Shown here piece after piece: positions 36,582 through 45,286 of a stretch of DNA of 64,000 nucleotides. The DNA is taken from NCBI GenBank assembly GCA_017504405.1, contig JAFVRG010000021.1, positions 25,929 to 89,928 on the forward strand, given 5' to 3'. The stretch's first letter is position 1, and each line of letters begins with the position of its first letter. A program made the translations under genes and the position numbers. Below the pieces are notes generated by a model, which saw nothing but the letters and a program-made list of their open reading frames with translations, ran no database searches and had not been told where the DNA came from. Source of the stretch: Clostridia bacterium (GTDB lineage Bacteria > Bacillota > Clostridia > Oscillospirales > CAG-272).

Positions 36582-37532
36582 TCATTTATTTTTGCTATTG
36601 TATGCACGCAGGGTTAAGTATGCAATTCCCACGGCGTTGTCGGATGACAGCGAGGGCTCTGCAAACCAAGCGTTGTATTTTTTCCTGATTTTATCCTTTA
36701 TTATCGAATTACTCATAACGCCGCCCGCAAAGAGTACAGGAATATCGTGATGCTCTGCAAGTAGAGCCGACGTCATTTTATCAAGTGTTTTTGCAACGTA
36801 TTCAAGTGTATAGCGAGCTATATATTCTCTGCTCTTACCCTCGGATATGAGCCTTGCCACCGAATTTTCAAGTCCCGAGAAATTAGCCCACGTTCCCTTT
36901 ACGCTCACGGGAAGTCCGATTTTTTCGTTACACTCGAGCGCCAATCTCTCGATGGCGGGTCCGCAAGGGAATTTAAGCCCCAGACTCACGCCTATTCTGT
37001 CAATTGCCTGCCCTGCGTTGAGGTCAAGAGTGCCGCCGATTTTTTCACATAAAAAACCGTTGTCGGTGGGCGTGACGAGCAAAAGCTCGGTTGTACCGCC
37101 CGATACGTGATAGGCGGCAAACTTACCGTTCAAAAGGTTCAGAGCGCCCGAGGAATGTATCGCCGCCATAATGTGACCGCACTGATGCGAAAAGCAAAAA
37201 TGCTCACAGCCGACAGCGGTACTCACGGCACTTGCAACCGATACCCCCGCAAGAAAGCACGGCATATACGAGCCCTCGACGTTACGTGGCTTATCAGATA
37301 CGCCAACCGCCACTATCTCGCAGTCGTCAAGCATATCCTTTGCCCTCTCCATAATGATTGGAATGTTCTTCGTATGTGCAAAGAGCGCATCCGACTGACG
37401 AAGTCCTCGCTCTCCGCACGCAACCTCGAGCGGCATTTTCAGATTAGCAATCAACTCTCCCCCAAGAGAAACAATGCCGAGCGAGGTTGTGTAATTGCTG
37501 GTATCTATGCCAAGAATTACTTTATTTTTCAT
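36582..37532 (-). CDS. TsaD/Kae1-like paralogue (Gcp family protein)
   Basis: A member of the ASKHA-fold Kae1/TsaD superfamily. It shows IDTSNYTTS at the N-terminus, the metal-type motif HQCGH (TsaD has HxxxH) near residue 106-110, the SGGTTELL and GGTLDLNAGQAIDR phosphate-binding segments and the C-terminal LFAGGVMSNS loop. The enzyme that makes tRNA t6A is normally a longer and closer relative; this 316-residue form is a paralogue seen in clostridia whose role is not known to me. The ATG at 37532 lies seven bases after nusB and is preferred to a start inside nusB. Its place between nusB and xseA suggests nucleic-acid metabolism, which is inference. Confidence 0.75.
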   Translation of the reverse strand: MKNKVILGIDTSNYTTSLGIVSLGGELIANLKMPLEVACGERGLRQSDALFAHTKNIPIIMERAKDMLDDCEIVAVGVSDKPRNVEGSYMPCFLAGVSVASAVSTAVGCEHFCFSHQCGHIMAAIHSSGALNLLNGKFAAYHVSGGTTELLLVTPTDNGFLCEKIGGTLDLNAGQAIDRIGVSLGLKFPCGPAIERLALECNEKIGLPVSVKGTWANFSGLENSVARLISEGKSREYIARYTLEYVAKTLDKMTSALLAEHHDIPVLFAGGVMSNSIIKDKIRKKYNAWFAEPSLSSDNAVGIAYLTLRAYNSKNK

Positions 37533-37539
37533 TCTTCGC

Positions 37540-37932
37540 TTACGCTTCCTTGGCAACGGCATTCAGAACACCGTTTATAAACGTTTTGGTTTTCTCATCA
37601 TCGTATTTTTTGGAAAGCTCTATCGCCTCGTTTATCGACACCTTGTTAGGAATGTCGGTATAGAGGATTTCATAAACTGCGAGCCTTATTATGGCCGCCG
37701 AGACGTTTGAAATCCTGTTACGCTTCCAATTAGCAAAATGCTTATCTGCGACAGCATCAAGCTCGGCGCATTTCTCCTCGACGCCGAAGAATATTTCCCT
37801 CACGTAAGCATCGTCAGCACACTCTCTGTTTTCTATCGCATCGGCATAAAATTTTTCGGCATCCGCATCGGTATTGAACGAACGCTCAAATAAAATTGAA
37901 AATGCCAAATCTCTCGCTTCTCTTCTGTTCAT
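37540..37932 (-). CDS. nusB: Transcription antitermination factor NusB
   Basis: NusB joins NusE (S10) on boxA RNA to promote antitermination of rRNA operons. The 130-residue all-helical protein has the family's N-terminal RREARDLAFSILFE and the C-terminal NKVSINEAIELSKKYDDEKT followed by FINGVLNAVAKE. It is the first gene behind a consensus promoter, so it leads nusB-TsaD paralogue-xseA-xseB-ispA-tlyA-nadK-argR-recN. The usual Firmicutes neighbour asp23/amaP upstream is absent. Confidence 0.95.
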   Translation of the reverse strand: MNRREARDLAFSILFERSFNTDADAEKFYADAIENRECADDAYVREIFFGVEEKCAELDAVADKHFANWKRNRISNVSAAIIRLAVYEILYTDIPNKVSINEAIELSKKYDDEKTKTFINGVLNAVAKEA

Positions 37933-37970
37933 TATAAATTAGTCCTTATTATATATATTGTGTAAATTAT

Positions 37971-37999
37971 ATTATACATATATTTTTCTTAATTGTCAA
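37971..37999 (-). promoter_or_regulatory. Predicted sigma-A promoter of the nusB operon
   Basis: Perfect TTGACA (37994-37999), 17-base spacer, perfect TATAAT (37971-37976) on the minus strand, about 40 bases before the nusB ATG. Confidence 0.85.
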
Positions 38000-38066
38000 C
38001 TTATTTCCTGGGATATTTGCAAAAAAATTGAGAAAATTATATTTGACGCAAAATTCGCAAAAATGC

Positions 38067-38095
38067 TTGAAAAAAGCGACAAACTGTGCTAACAT
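38067..38095 (+). promoter_or_regulatory. Predicted sigma-A promoter of the 38125-39820 operon
   Basis: TTGAAA (38067-38072), 17-base spacer and TAACAT (38090-38095) upstream of the GGGGGT ribosome binding site and the ATG at 38125. Confidence 0.5.
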
Positions 38096-38124
38096 ATAGA
38101 GGAATAAGGCTACGGGGGTAATTT

Positions 38125-38601
38125 ATGAATCAGGCATCCGACATTTTTTCGGTAATAAAAAGAGTTATATCTCGGGGAACGGTTATTTTTACCGCCCTGT
38201 ACTTCTCCCTTTACTTTATCGTTTTAATTTCAAACGACAACGGTGACGGCACGAGCTTTGCACAGGCATTTCTAATTCTTTTATCCTCTGTGATTATCTC
38301 TGCGTCCTGCGAAGTTTTCACTGTAAAATCGCTTTCAAAAATAGTGAAGGTGCTGATTAACTACCTCACCCTTCTGATTGCCTTCTTCGTTGTTTTTGTC
38401 ACAGCGGGAAAGGTAAGGGTTAACGAGCCGAAGGACGTTTTTGTCACCACTGTTATTTTCACATTTATTTACGCCATTGTTTTCGCTTTAACGTATCTTT
38501 TAAAGCGCTGGCTCTTCTCCTCTGATAAGAGAAAGAAGACAGAGCCTCATCCGACACATCAAACAAAATCGGAAGGAAGCTATATTAACAGATTTCAATG
38601 A
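38125..38601 (+). CDS. Four-helix membrane protein, DUF3021-like
   Basis: I do not recognise this protein with certainty. The 158 residues hold four transmembrane stretches (about 18-36, 48-66, 74-93 and 105-126) with a basic C-terminal tail (KRKKTEPHPTHQTK), a layout like the DUF3021 family. GGGGGTAATTT lies ahead of the ATG. Its stop overlaps the start of the next gene in ATGA form, so it forms an operon with the SGNH hydrolase and the lipoprotein that follow. Together they look like an envelope-associated unit, but no role can be stated. Confidence 0.6.
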   Translation: MNQASDIFSVIKRVISRGTVIFTALYFSLYFIVLISNDNGDGTSFAQAFLILLSSVIISASCEVFTVKSLSKIVKVLINYLTLLIAFFVVFVTAGKVRVNEPKDVFVTTVIFTFIYAIVFALTYLLKRWLFSSDKRKKTEPHPTHQTKSEGSYINRFQ

Positions 38602-39353
38602 AAAACAAAATATTGCCGATAGTTACATTTGTTGCCCTATCGGCTCTGATATTAACCTATTTTATACCGCACCGTGTGTATGCCGATGATAGCCTGCATG
38701 ACGGGAGCGGTATATTTTTTATCGGTGATTCCACCACCAACTCATTCAAGCATTACGGCGTCATTTCTGAGGAGCGGGTGTGGACGGGCGTGGGAAACAC
38801 CTTGTCTATGTGGGATATTTCCAGAAAAAGAATATCCCTCTCCGCCTCGGCTTTGGAAAAATACAAAGCCCTTGACGGTTACGGCAATTTCTCCGAGAAA
38901 ATAAGGAAAGACGGCGATAAATACTCAATGAAAATTGTCGATGCCACTGCCCTTGTACGCCCGAAAAATCTAGTGATAACGCTTGGAATAAACGGGTGTG
39001 CCTGTATGTCGGAGGAGTCGTTTTTGCGTGAATACTCGCTTCTCATAGAAGCAGTTATGGCGTCCTCGGATACAACTAAAATATTTCTTAATTCGATTTT
39101 TCCCGTTGCACAGCGCTCCTCGGCGGTCAAAAACGCCGATATTGAACGTGCTAACGCAATTATCAGATCGCTGGCTATGAAATACAGGCTAAATTATATT
39201 GATTCTTTTTCATATCTGCGAGCATTTACAGACAAAAACGGGGATATGGACAGAAAAATACTGGATTCCGAGGATGGAATCCATTACAGTGCCCGGGGCT
39301 GTAAACTGATATGTGATTTTATAGAGGAGGAAGTATGCAAGGCAAATGGGTAA
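38598..39353 (+). CDS. Secreted SGNH/GDSL-family hydrolase
   Basis: The 251-residue product has an N-terminal signal sequence (hydrophobic residues 5-22, then YADDS), so it probably works outside the membrane. SGNH blocks are recognisable: block I FIGDSTTNS with the nucleophile Ser in GDS, block III TLGINGCA with the Asn, and block V DGIHYSARG with the Asp-x-x-His pair. Such enzymes deacetylate or de-esterify cell-wall or glycan substrates. The substrate is unknown. It overlaps both the membrane protein before it and the lipoprotein after it. Confidence 0.75.
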   Translation: MKNKILPIVTFVALSALILTYFIPHRVYADDSLHDGSGIFFIGDSTTNSFKHYGVISEERVWTGVGNTLSMWDISRKRISLSASALEKYKALDGYGNFSEKIRKDGDKYSMKIVDATALVRPKNLVITLGINGCACMSEESFLREYSLLIEAVMASSDTTKIFLNSIFPVAQRSSAVKNADIERANAIIRSLAMKYRLNYIDSFSYLRAFTDKNGDMDRKILDSEDGIHYSARGCKLICDFIEEEVCKANG

Positions 39354-39820
39354 AAGCGGTAATTTTGCTTTTAGGTATGACAGCTGTTATTTTTTCGAGC
39401 TCTTGTAAAAGGCAGGCGACTGACACTCTCTCGGTTTACGATATTGAGAGCGAAATCTCGCAGTGTATGACAAATTACAGCGAAATGGAGGATTGCTCCG
39501 AGGAATATTTATCCGAGATATTTCAGATAAACACCGACGACACCGTAGAGCTGGTTTCAAAGCGCAGTCTGGATACTCACATAGACCAATTCGGTATACT
39601 GAAGCAAAAGGATGAGGAAAGCGCATGTGAAATGGCAAAAAAGATAAACGGCAGTATAGAAAATCTCAAGCGTGAATGGGACGGAAGGTATTTTTCCGAG
39701 GAAAACGCAAAGATATCCGCAGCAAGAGCAGAGTCTTTCGGAAAATACGTCGTTTTTGCCGTTCTTGACGCAAAAGAAACCGACACGGTAATGAAAAAGC
39801 TTGAAGAGATCGTATATTAA
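39335..39820 (+). CDS. DUF4358-type lipoprotein
   Basis: A 161-residue lipoprotein: a basic start, a hydrophobic stretch (9-22) and a lipobox-like FSSSC with Cys at about residue 24, so it would be processed by Lgt and anchored outside. The mature part has the DUF4358 pattern, including ENAKISAARAESFGKYVVFAVL near the end. AGAGGAGG is placed right at the start inside the SGNH gene. Function is unknown; the gene order suggests it works with the SGNH hydrolase. Confidence 0.7.
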   Translation: MQGKWVKAVILLLGMTAVIFSSSCKRQATDTLSVYDIESEISQCMTNYSEMEDCSEEYLSEIFQINTDDTVELVSKRSLDTHIDQFGILKQKDEESACEMAKKINGSIENLKREWDGRYFSEENAKISAARAESFGKYVVFAVLDAKETDTVMKKLEEIVY

Positions 39821-39821
39821 A

Positions 39822-39853
39822 ACAAAAAATCCGAGAAGCCTCGGATTTTTTGT
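39822..39853. terminator. Bidirectional terminator between the lipoprotein gene and manA
   Basis: ACAAAAAATCCGAG (39822-39835) pairs with CTCGGATTTTTTGT (39840-39853) around AAGC; it has long A and T runs on both sides and overlaps the manA stop region. Confidence 0.92.
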
Positions 39854-40783
39854 TTATACTGTCGTTGCTATTATTGCACAGCTTCCCAGCACCTCCGCAC
39901 TCACATTCTGCGCAGGAATGAATATACTGTCGCCCTTTTTAAATTTGAGTGTGCTGTCATTAAGCAAAAGCTCACCGTCTCCATCGGTAACGAGCAAGGA
40001 AAGAAAGCTGTTTTGAGTAATATCAACACACCGTTTGCCCTCTACCCTGATTTTTTCCGTTCGGAAGAAATCGCAGTCAGCTAAAAGCCCCTCGGAAATA
40101 TTTTTATGAGGTGGCAAGGGTTTGCAATTGGTAACAGCGAGTGCGTCCGAAATGTGCAACGGACGCATTTTTCCGTCATCTCCCACTCGGTCATAATCGT
40201 ACAAACGGTAGGTTACGTTGGAATTCTGCTGAACCTCACACAAAAGAATTCCTTTACCGATTGCATGGACGGTTCCGGGGGTTATGAAGAAGGTGTCGCC
40301 TTTTTTAACCTCAACTTTATTGAGCAAATTAATAACTGTTCCGTTTTGGAGCGCAACCTCTAACTGTTCAAGAGAAACGCTATTTTTAAATCCGTAATAG
40401 AGGGTTGCGCCGGCCTCACAGTCGAGAACGTGCCACATTTCGGTTTTTCCCTGCTGTCCGTGCCTTTTTTTAGCATATTCATCGTCGGGATGTACTTGGA
40501 CGGAAAGGTTTTCCTTTGCATCAATCAGCTTTATAAGAATTGGAAAACCGGCAAGGTTTTTGCAATTATCCCCCAACACCCTACGGTTTTTAGCTATATA
40601 ATCGGAAAATTTCATACCCTCGTATTCGCCGGCAAGAACATAGCATTCTCCGTCCTTGTGAGCAGAGAGCTCCCAGCTCTCAGCAACACGTGAAAGCTCG
40701 GTTTGCTTGTTGAATTCATAAACAAGGCGGTTGCCGCCCCAGATATAGTCCTTAAACGAGGGTGAAAGCTTTATCGGTAACAA
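39854..40783 (-). CDS. manA: Mannose-6-phosphate isomerase, class I
   Basis: A zinc cupin isomerase that converts mannose 6-phosphate to fructose 6-phosphate. The zinc and active-site region is clear: QVHPDDEYA with Gln and His, GKTEMWHVLDC with Glu, and FITPGTVHAIGKG with the third His. It is the short (309-residue) Firmicutes form without the extra insertion of enterobacterial ManA. It follows the GH38 alpha-mannosidase by one base, so the pair would convert released mannose (after phosphorylation) into glycolysis. The stop lies within the terminator. Confidence 0.93.
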   Translation of the reverse strand: MLPIKLSPSFKDYIWGGNRLVYEFNKQTELSRVAESWELSAHKDGECYVLAGEYEGMKFSDYIAKNRRVLGDNCKNLAGFPILIKLIDAKENLSVQVHPDDEYAKKRHGQQGKTEMWHVLDCEAGATLYYGFKNSVSLEQLEVALQNGTVINLLNKVEVKKGDTFFITPGTVHAIGKGILLCEVQQNSNVTYRLYDYDRVGDDGKMRPLHISDALAVTNCKPLPPHKNISEGLLADCDFFRTEKIRVEGKRCVDITQNSFLSLLVTDGDGELLLNDSTLKFKKGDSIFIPAQNVSAEVLGSCAIIATTV

Positions 40784-40784
40784 C

Positions 40785-43205
40785 TTAATTTTCTCCTGTT
40801 ATCTTTGTAGGTATCAGCTCCGAATTTTTGAAAATATACCCGCAAATCTCATAGGGGGTTTGAGATATTGAAAATTCATTGCCAAACATTTTCAAGGTTG
40901 CTTCAACCTCTTTATCCGAGGAATTGAAAAGCCTTATGAAATAACTGCCATCATCCTGCCTTCTGAAAGAAGTCATTATGATGCTGTTATCAAGGATTTC
41001 AACCGACGTATTCTGCTTTTCTCCGTTGCCTGACGGGAAAAATGAGAGGACGTAGGGCGATTGGTTGTAAATTTCCGCCGCCTTGTCTATTTCGGAGTAT
41101 TCGGCGGTAATTCTGAAATCGAAGCTACGCTCGCCCATATCAATATGGTCGTGAATAAAATCATGTTCGCAAAGAGGTCTGTTTCCAAGGGGGTGTGCCG
41201 AGTAAACGGGAGTTCTGAGCAGGCTGACACCAATAGAAGACCCATTTGCAGAAAGGCCGTATGTGCCACGGTTGAGAATGCAGAAAGCCTTGTTATCATC
41301 AACCATTGCGCACCACTTCTGCATTACGACCTCGGGTCTCTTCTCCATCTCTTCTCTGCCGAAAGCCGACTGACAAATCAACTTGGTGTTAGAGAGCGCA
41401 GTATCAAAATCCAGCTTATACATACGGTTAACGTCGTTTGAGAGAATTTTTACGTTAATATCAACGAACACGCCTTGCTTCGGCACAGTATAGGTGATTA
41501 TTGCATAGCTGTTCTCGCTCTTGAATATCGCCTGAATTCTCGTGCGAAGATCTCCGTTCTCGACAACACGTACATTAGAATAATTATCATCGGGACAGCC
41601 GTTAAATTTGTTAGCCTCACTGTCGCTCACCGCCTCAAAGCTGCCGATTTTATCATAAAATCCGTCAACTGTCATACCCCAAGGGTCTTCATTATCCTTA
41701 TATACACTGATTTTTGCACCGCAGTTAAGGTAATTTTGTCCGTCAACCTCATATTTGTCTATAAGGCCTGTGGTTTTGTTGATTCTGACGCACATTCTAT
41801 CGTTGCGAATGATGAAGCATTCACCGTCACTTTCACACGGGAAAATGGGTCTGCGTGAGCTTTCATACGGAACAAGCTCTAAATCAAAGCGGTTAATGCT
41901 CATAGGCTCGAGCTCGGCGCGGAACGCAACTCTCTTAACCCAATCGAGCGTCAGCGAGCTGGATTCCTTTTCATTTTGAGCAGGAATGTAATTTCCTTTA
42001 TTGTCACGCACACGGGCGACAGTCACCTGATTTTCAGTCCAATTCTGATTTGCAAGCAAGAACTCTACCTCTATATCCTCGGAGATCCGATAGGGGTTAG
42101 GGTTGAATACCATAACGGGAATTTCTCCCGATTTTCCCTTCTCCTGTCCGTCGCACAGCTTGATAAAGGACTTCATCTTCATCCTCGCCAGGATTTCCCT
42201 TGCATAGCCCATCTCTCTCATGGCATCATCCTCGCCCTTCTTTATCATAGAGCCGGGGAGAATGTCGTGGAATTGGCAGAAAAGCATTGATTTTTCAGCA
42301 TTTTTCAGCGCATTTTTATCATATTCTATACCGCTCACCGCCAACATCTTTTCAGTGAGAACGAGGTCGTTTTCAAGTGCACGGTAGGTCTGCTTAATCC
42401 TCACCATCGAGGTATAACAACCCATCATACAATGCACGAGCGATTTATCAATCACCCTCAAGCCACTCTTATCAAGCTCGGAAAAATAGCTCTCGGGGGT
42501 AGAATGAATTATCTCTATTTCGGGATGCTTTTCTATATAATCGTTGATCGCCTCGAGGTCAACCTTGGACGGGCCACCTCCGTGATTTCCGATGCCCCAA
42601 AGCATGAGGTTTGCTCCCTCGTGAGCAACCGAAACCTCTTTTTCAAGCTTGGGTAAAGCGCACCCCTTGAGCGTTCCGTAATTTTGAGGCATACAGTGTC
42701 CGACAATTTCACTTCCGTCAAAGCCTCGCCAGATAAAATCTCTCTCGGGCACACAGCGGGTGGGACGCATGAATATGTATGAATCGTATCCGCTCTTTTT
42801 GAGTATCTGTACAAGTCCCCGCGAGTGTCCGAATGGGTCAAAATTTATGGCAGTCGTAGGCTTAACACCGAACTTTTCAGCAAAGTAGCTGTTTCCTACC
42901 TCTATCTGTCTCAAAAAGCCTTCACCTGAGGGCAATACACAGTCGGGCTGCAAATACCAGCCGCCCATAATATGCCACTTGCCCGCCGCAACCAGACGTT
43001 TTATCCTCTCAAAAAGCGCAGGCTCATGCTCCTCTACCCATTCGTACAAAAGGGATTCGTTGTGATTAAAAACAAATGTACCGTAATTTTCGCAAAAATC
43101 TGCGGCCACACGGAAGGTGGATATAGCCTCTGCTATTCCATCCTCCTTGCCCCATAGCCAAACAGGGTCGATATGTGCATTGCACAGTAGATGAATTTTT
43201 TTCAT
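40785..43205 (-). CDS. Alpha-mannosidase, glycoside hydrolase family 38
   Basis: An 806-residue retaining alpha-mannosidase that acts on terminal alpha-mannose of N-glycan or yeast mannan oligosaccharides. The GH38 N-terminal domain has the zinc-binding HIDPVWLW near the start and the catalytic Asp in NFDPFGHS. The central helical and C-terminal beta-rich domains follow, including the FNPNPYRI segment. There is no signal peptide, so it acts inside the cell. The frame opens at a TTG (43226), but the ATG at 43205 follows AAAGGAG by six bases. It is transcribed from its own promoter together with manA. Confidence 0.93.
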   Translation of the reverse strand: MKKIHLLCNAHIDPVWLWGKEDGIAEAISTFRVAADFCENYGTFVFNHNESLLYEWVEEHEPALFERIKRLVAAGKWHIMGGWYLQPDCVLPSGEGFLRQIEVGNSYFAEKFGVKPTTAINFDPFGHSRGLVQILKKSGYDSYIFMRPTRCVPERDFIWRGFDGSEIVGHCMPQNYGTLKGCALPKLEKEVSVAHEGANLMLWGIGNHGGGPSKVDLEAINDYIEKHPEIEIIHSTPESYFSELDKSGLRVIDKSLVHCMMGCYTSMVRIKQTYRALENDLVLTEKMLAVSGIEYDKNALKNAEKSMLFCQFHDILPGSMIKKGEDDAMREMGYAREILARMKMKSFIKLCDGQEKGKSGEIPVMVFNPNPYRISEDIEVEFLLANQNWTENQVTVARVRDNKGNYIPAQNEKESSSLTLDWVKRVAFRAELEPMSINRFDLELVPYESSRRPIFPCESDGECFIIRNDRMCVRINKTTGLIDKYEVDGQNYLNCGAKISVYKDNEDPWGMTVDGFYDKIGSFEAVSDSEANKFNGCPDDNYSNVRVVENGDLRTRIQAIFKSENSYAIITYTVPKQGVFVDINVKILSNDVNRMYKLDFDTALSNTKLICQSAFGREEMEKRPEVVMQKWCAMVDDNKAFCILNRGTYGLSANGSSIGVSLLRTPVYSAHPLGNRPLCEHDFIHDHIDMGERSFDFRITAEYSEIDKAAEIYNQSPYVLSFFPSGNGEKQNTSVEILDNSIIMTSFRRQDDGSYFIRLFNSSDKEVEATLKMFGNEFSISQTPYEICGYIFKNSELIPTKITGEN

Positions 43206-43272
43206 ATTATTCTCCTTTAGATTCAAACGAACTTTCTTTAAATTTCTGACACGTTATAAATCACTCTAAACA

Positions 43273-43301
43273 ATTTTAACACATATATTTCCATTTTTCA
43301 A
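43273..43301 (-). promoter_or_regulatory. Predicted sigma-A promoter of the GH38-manA operon
   Basis: TTGAAA (43296-43301), 17-base spacer and TAAAAT (43273-43278) on the minus strand. The rest of the 265-base gap between GH38 and the aldolase gene holds only the terminator at 43366-43398. Confidence 0.6.
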
Positions 43302-43365
43302 TAGTGAATAATTATGTTCACCTCATAAAATTAAAATAAGAAACTTTGAGAACGGAATTCAACTT

Positions 43366-43398
43366 AAAAAAACTGCCCCCTCAAAAAAGAGGAAGCAG
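43366..43398 (-). terminator. Terminator of the PIG-L/NagB/PfkB/aldolase operon
   Basis: CTGC..CCTC (43373-43382) pairs with GAGG..GCAG (43389-43398) with a two-base internal bulge, followed on the minus strand by seven T residues. It lies 70 bases after the aldolase stop. Confidence 0.65.
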
Positions 43399-43470
43399 AT
43401 TTATTTCGTTTTATTAAGTTAATGTGTGGAATTTAATTTTCCGCCTTGTTTTCAAAAAAGAAGTGAATAT

Positions 43471-44307
43471 TTATGCCATATTTTCCGAACCAAAGAGTCT
43501 TATTTTCTTTTTAACCTCTTCTTTTATGTAAGCAACCTTTAAATTACGCGTTTCAAGATAACCGATTCCACGTTCTTTACCGTCAGCCGTTGCCCTATCT
43601 CCCGCAAGACAAAGATCTGTAAATATATTCACCTTCGCTATACCTTCACGTACGGTATTTCGGAAATCCTCGTCGGAAAGACCGCTTCCTCCGTGAAGAA
43701 CAAGTGGTGTATCGACTCTCTCACGTATTTTTTTGAGCCGTTCGATATTCAGCATCGGTTTTTTCTTGTAAACACCGTGAGCTGTTCCGATGGCAACTGC
43801 CAATGCATCAACACCGGTAGAATTTATAAACATCTCTGCTTCTTCCGGGGTAGTGTACATATCAATGTTATCCTCACTGCTATCCATTGCATTGCCTACG
43901 TGACCGATTTCGCCCTCGACGCTCGCTCCGAATGCGTGTGCGATTTTCACTATCTCTGCCGTACTCGCAATGTTAGTTTCGTAATCATTTTGAGAGGCAT
44001 CAAACATCACCGAAGAAAAACCTAATTTTAGAGCTTCAATACACCTATCAAAGGTAAGGCCGTGATCATAATGAACAACAACGGGAACCTTAGACCTCTT
44101 TGCTGCCTCAATCATTGAGGGAGCTATCAATTTCAGCTCTCCATAGGGAAGTAAAATTTCAGCAGTACCGATTATTACAGGAGAGTTCATCTCCTCCGCA
44201 GCTTCAATAACACCCTGAAGCATATCGCTGTCAGTTGTATTAAAAAGTCCCACCGCATATTTGCCTTTTTGAGCCTTTTTCAAAACATCGTTTAAGTTAA
44301 CGAGCAT
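43471..44307 (-). CDS. Class II ketose-bisphosphate aldolase (tagatose/fructose type)
   Basis: A zinc-dependent class II aldolase that would cleave a ketohexose 1,6-bisphosphate to dihydroxyacetone phosphate and glyceraldehyde 3-phosphate. Motifs include VVVHYDHG with the zinc His, SVMFDAS, the EGEIGHVG region and GTAHGVYK, with LHGGSGLSDEDF and VNIFTDL for the phosphate site. At 278 residues it belongs to the short group with GatY/KbaY and some fructose-bisphosphate aldolases; the sugar cannot be settled by eye. It is last in the operon after the PfkB kinase, consistent with cleavage of the kinase product. Confidence 0.85.
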   Translation of the reverse strand: MLVNLNDVLKKAQKGKYAVGLFNTTDSDMLQGVIEAAEEMNSPVIIGTAEILLPYGELKLIAPSMIEAAKRSKVPVVVHYDHGLTFDRCIEALKLGFSSVMFDASQNDYETNIASTAEIVKIAHAFGASVEGEIGHVGNAMDSSEDNIDMYTTPEEAEMFINSTGVDALAVAIGTAHGVYKKKPMLNIERLKKIRERVDTPLVLHGGSGLSDEDFRNTVREGIAKVNIFTDLCLAGDRATADGKERGIGYLETRNLKVAYIKEEVKKKIRLFGSENMA

Positions 44308-44322
44308 ATATTAATCCTTTCG

Positions 44323-45285
44323 TTAAAATTCAATATTCAACTTTTTACAGAGAATGTCAATCTCTTTTTCGGAAGTCATTCCGCTTATCGCATCCGGGGC
44401 AGATAGCGAGGCAGTTGCCGCCTTTGAGGCGAGGGTCAGTATGCCCATCTCATCTAAATTGCGATAAATACCTATAAGAGCACCCGCACAAAATGCGTCA
44501 CCAGCTCCTGTTTTACCCTTGATAAACCCTTTCGGAAGTTCCCATGATTTCAGCTTAAAAAAGCCGTTTTCCGATAAACAAACTCCTATTTCGGGCATAT
44601 GGATAATTACTCTCTCTGAAACTCCCATATCCTTTATAGCACGAGCTATATTTTCAAGATTTTCACATCTCGGTTCCATGCCCGCAATCATTCCCGCCTC
44701 GTGTTCATTTATTATGACATTATCTATGTAAGGCAGGCATTCCTTTACCACGTCATAACGGTTGCTGTTTTCGCTGACTAAATCAATTGAGGTTTTAATT
44801 CCAGATTCCTTTGCTTTTCTTAAAATTTTCAGCCCGTCACCGTTATCAATCTTGTCCAAAAGCAAAAAATAACCGAGGTGTAACATTTTTACATCAAGAT
44901 TATCAAAATCGACGTCCTCATAACTGAAATCGTCACAAGCACCCGGATATGTGAAAAAGGTTCTCTGACCGCCCACGATGCTCATAACCTCGGTAAAGCT
45001 CGTCGGAATATCAGAACGCACCAAAAACGACGTGTCAACAGCGTTGTCCTTCAGAATGTTGATGAGTAAATCGCCTTCGGGGTCGTTTCCTATCTTTCCC
45101 ACAGCCTTTACGGGAATTGTAGGGTCTAACCGCTTTATGTCTATTCCTGTATTGGGAACGCATCCGCCTACCGAATCAGACACCGATAAAATCTTTGTAA
45201 GCTCGCCTAAAGCGGGGTATGCGCTAATCTGATTTATTTTATCAACCAAAAGCGTCCCCGCTACGGCAATTCCTGTTTTATTCAT
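44323..45285 (-). CDS. PfkB family sugar kinase
   Basis: A ribokinase-fold kinase of 320 residues. The substrate domain has GGCVPNTGIDIKRL and the C-terminal PfkB signature KGKTGAGDAFCAGALIG, with catalytic Asp in GAGD. Members phosphorylate sugar or sugar-phosphate substrates; in this operon a 6-phosphoketose 1-kinase (tagatose- or fructose-6-phosphate kinase) would feed the aldolase downstream, which is inference. The frame opens at a TTG (45327) but the ATG at 45285 comes directly after the stop of the NagB-like gene (TGATATG) and begins at the conserved strand. Confidence 0.85.
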   Translation of the reverse strand: MNKTGIAVAGTLLVDKINQISAYPALGELTKILSVSDSVGGCVPNTGIDIKRLDPTIPVKAVGKIGNDPEGDLLINILKDNAVDTSFLVRSDIPTSFTEVMSIVGGQRTFFTYPGACDDFSYEDVDFDNLDVKMLHLGYFLLLDKIDNGDGLKILRKAKESGIKTSIDLVSENSNRYDVVKECLPYIDNVIINEHEAGMIAGMEPRCENLENIARAIKDMGVSERVIIHMPEIGVCLSENGFFKLKSWELPKGFIKGKTGAGDAFCAGALIGIYRNLDEMGILTLASKAATASLSAPDAISGMTSEKEIDILCKKLNIEF

Positions 45286-45286
45286 A

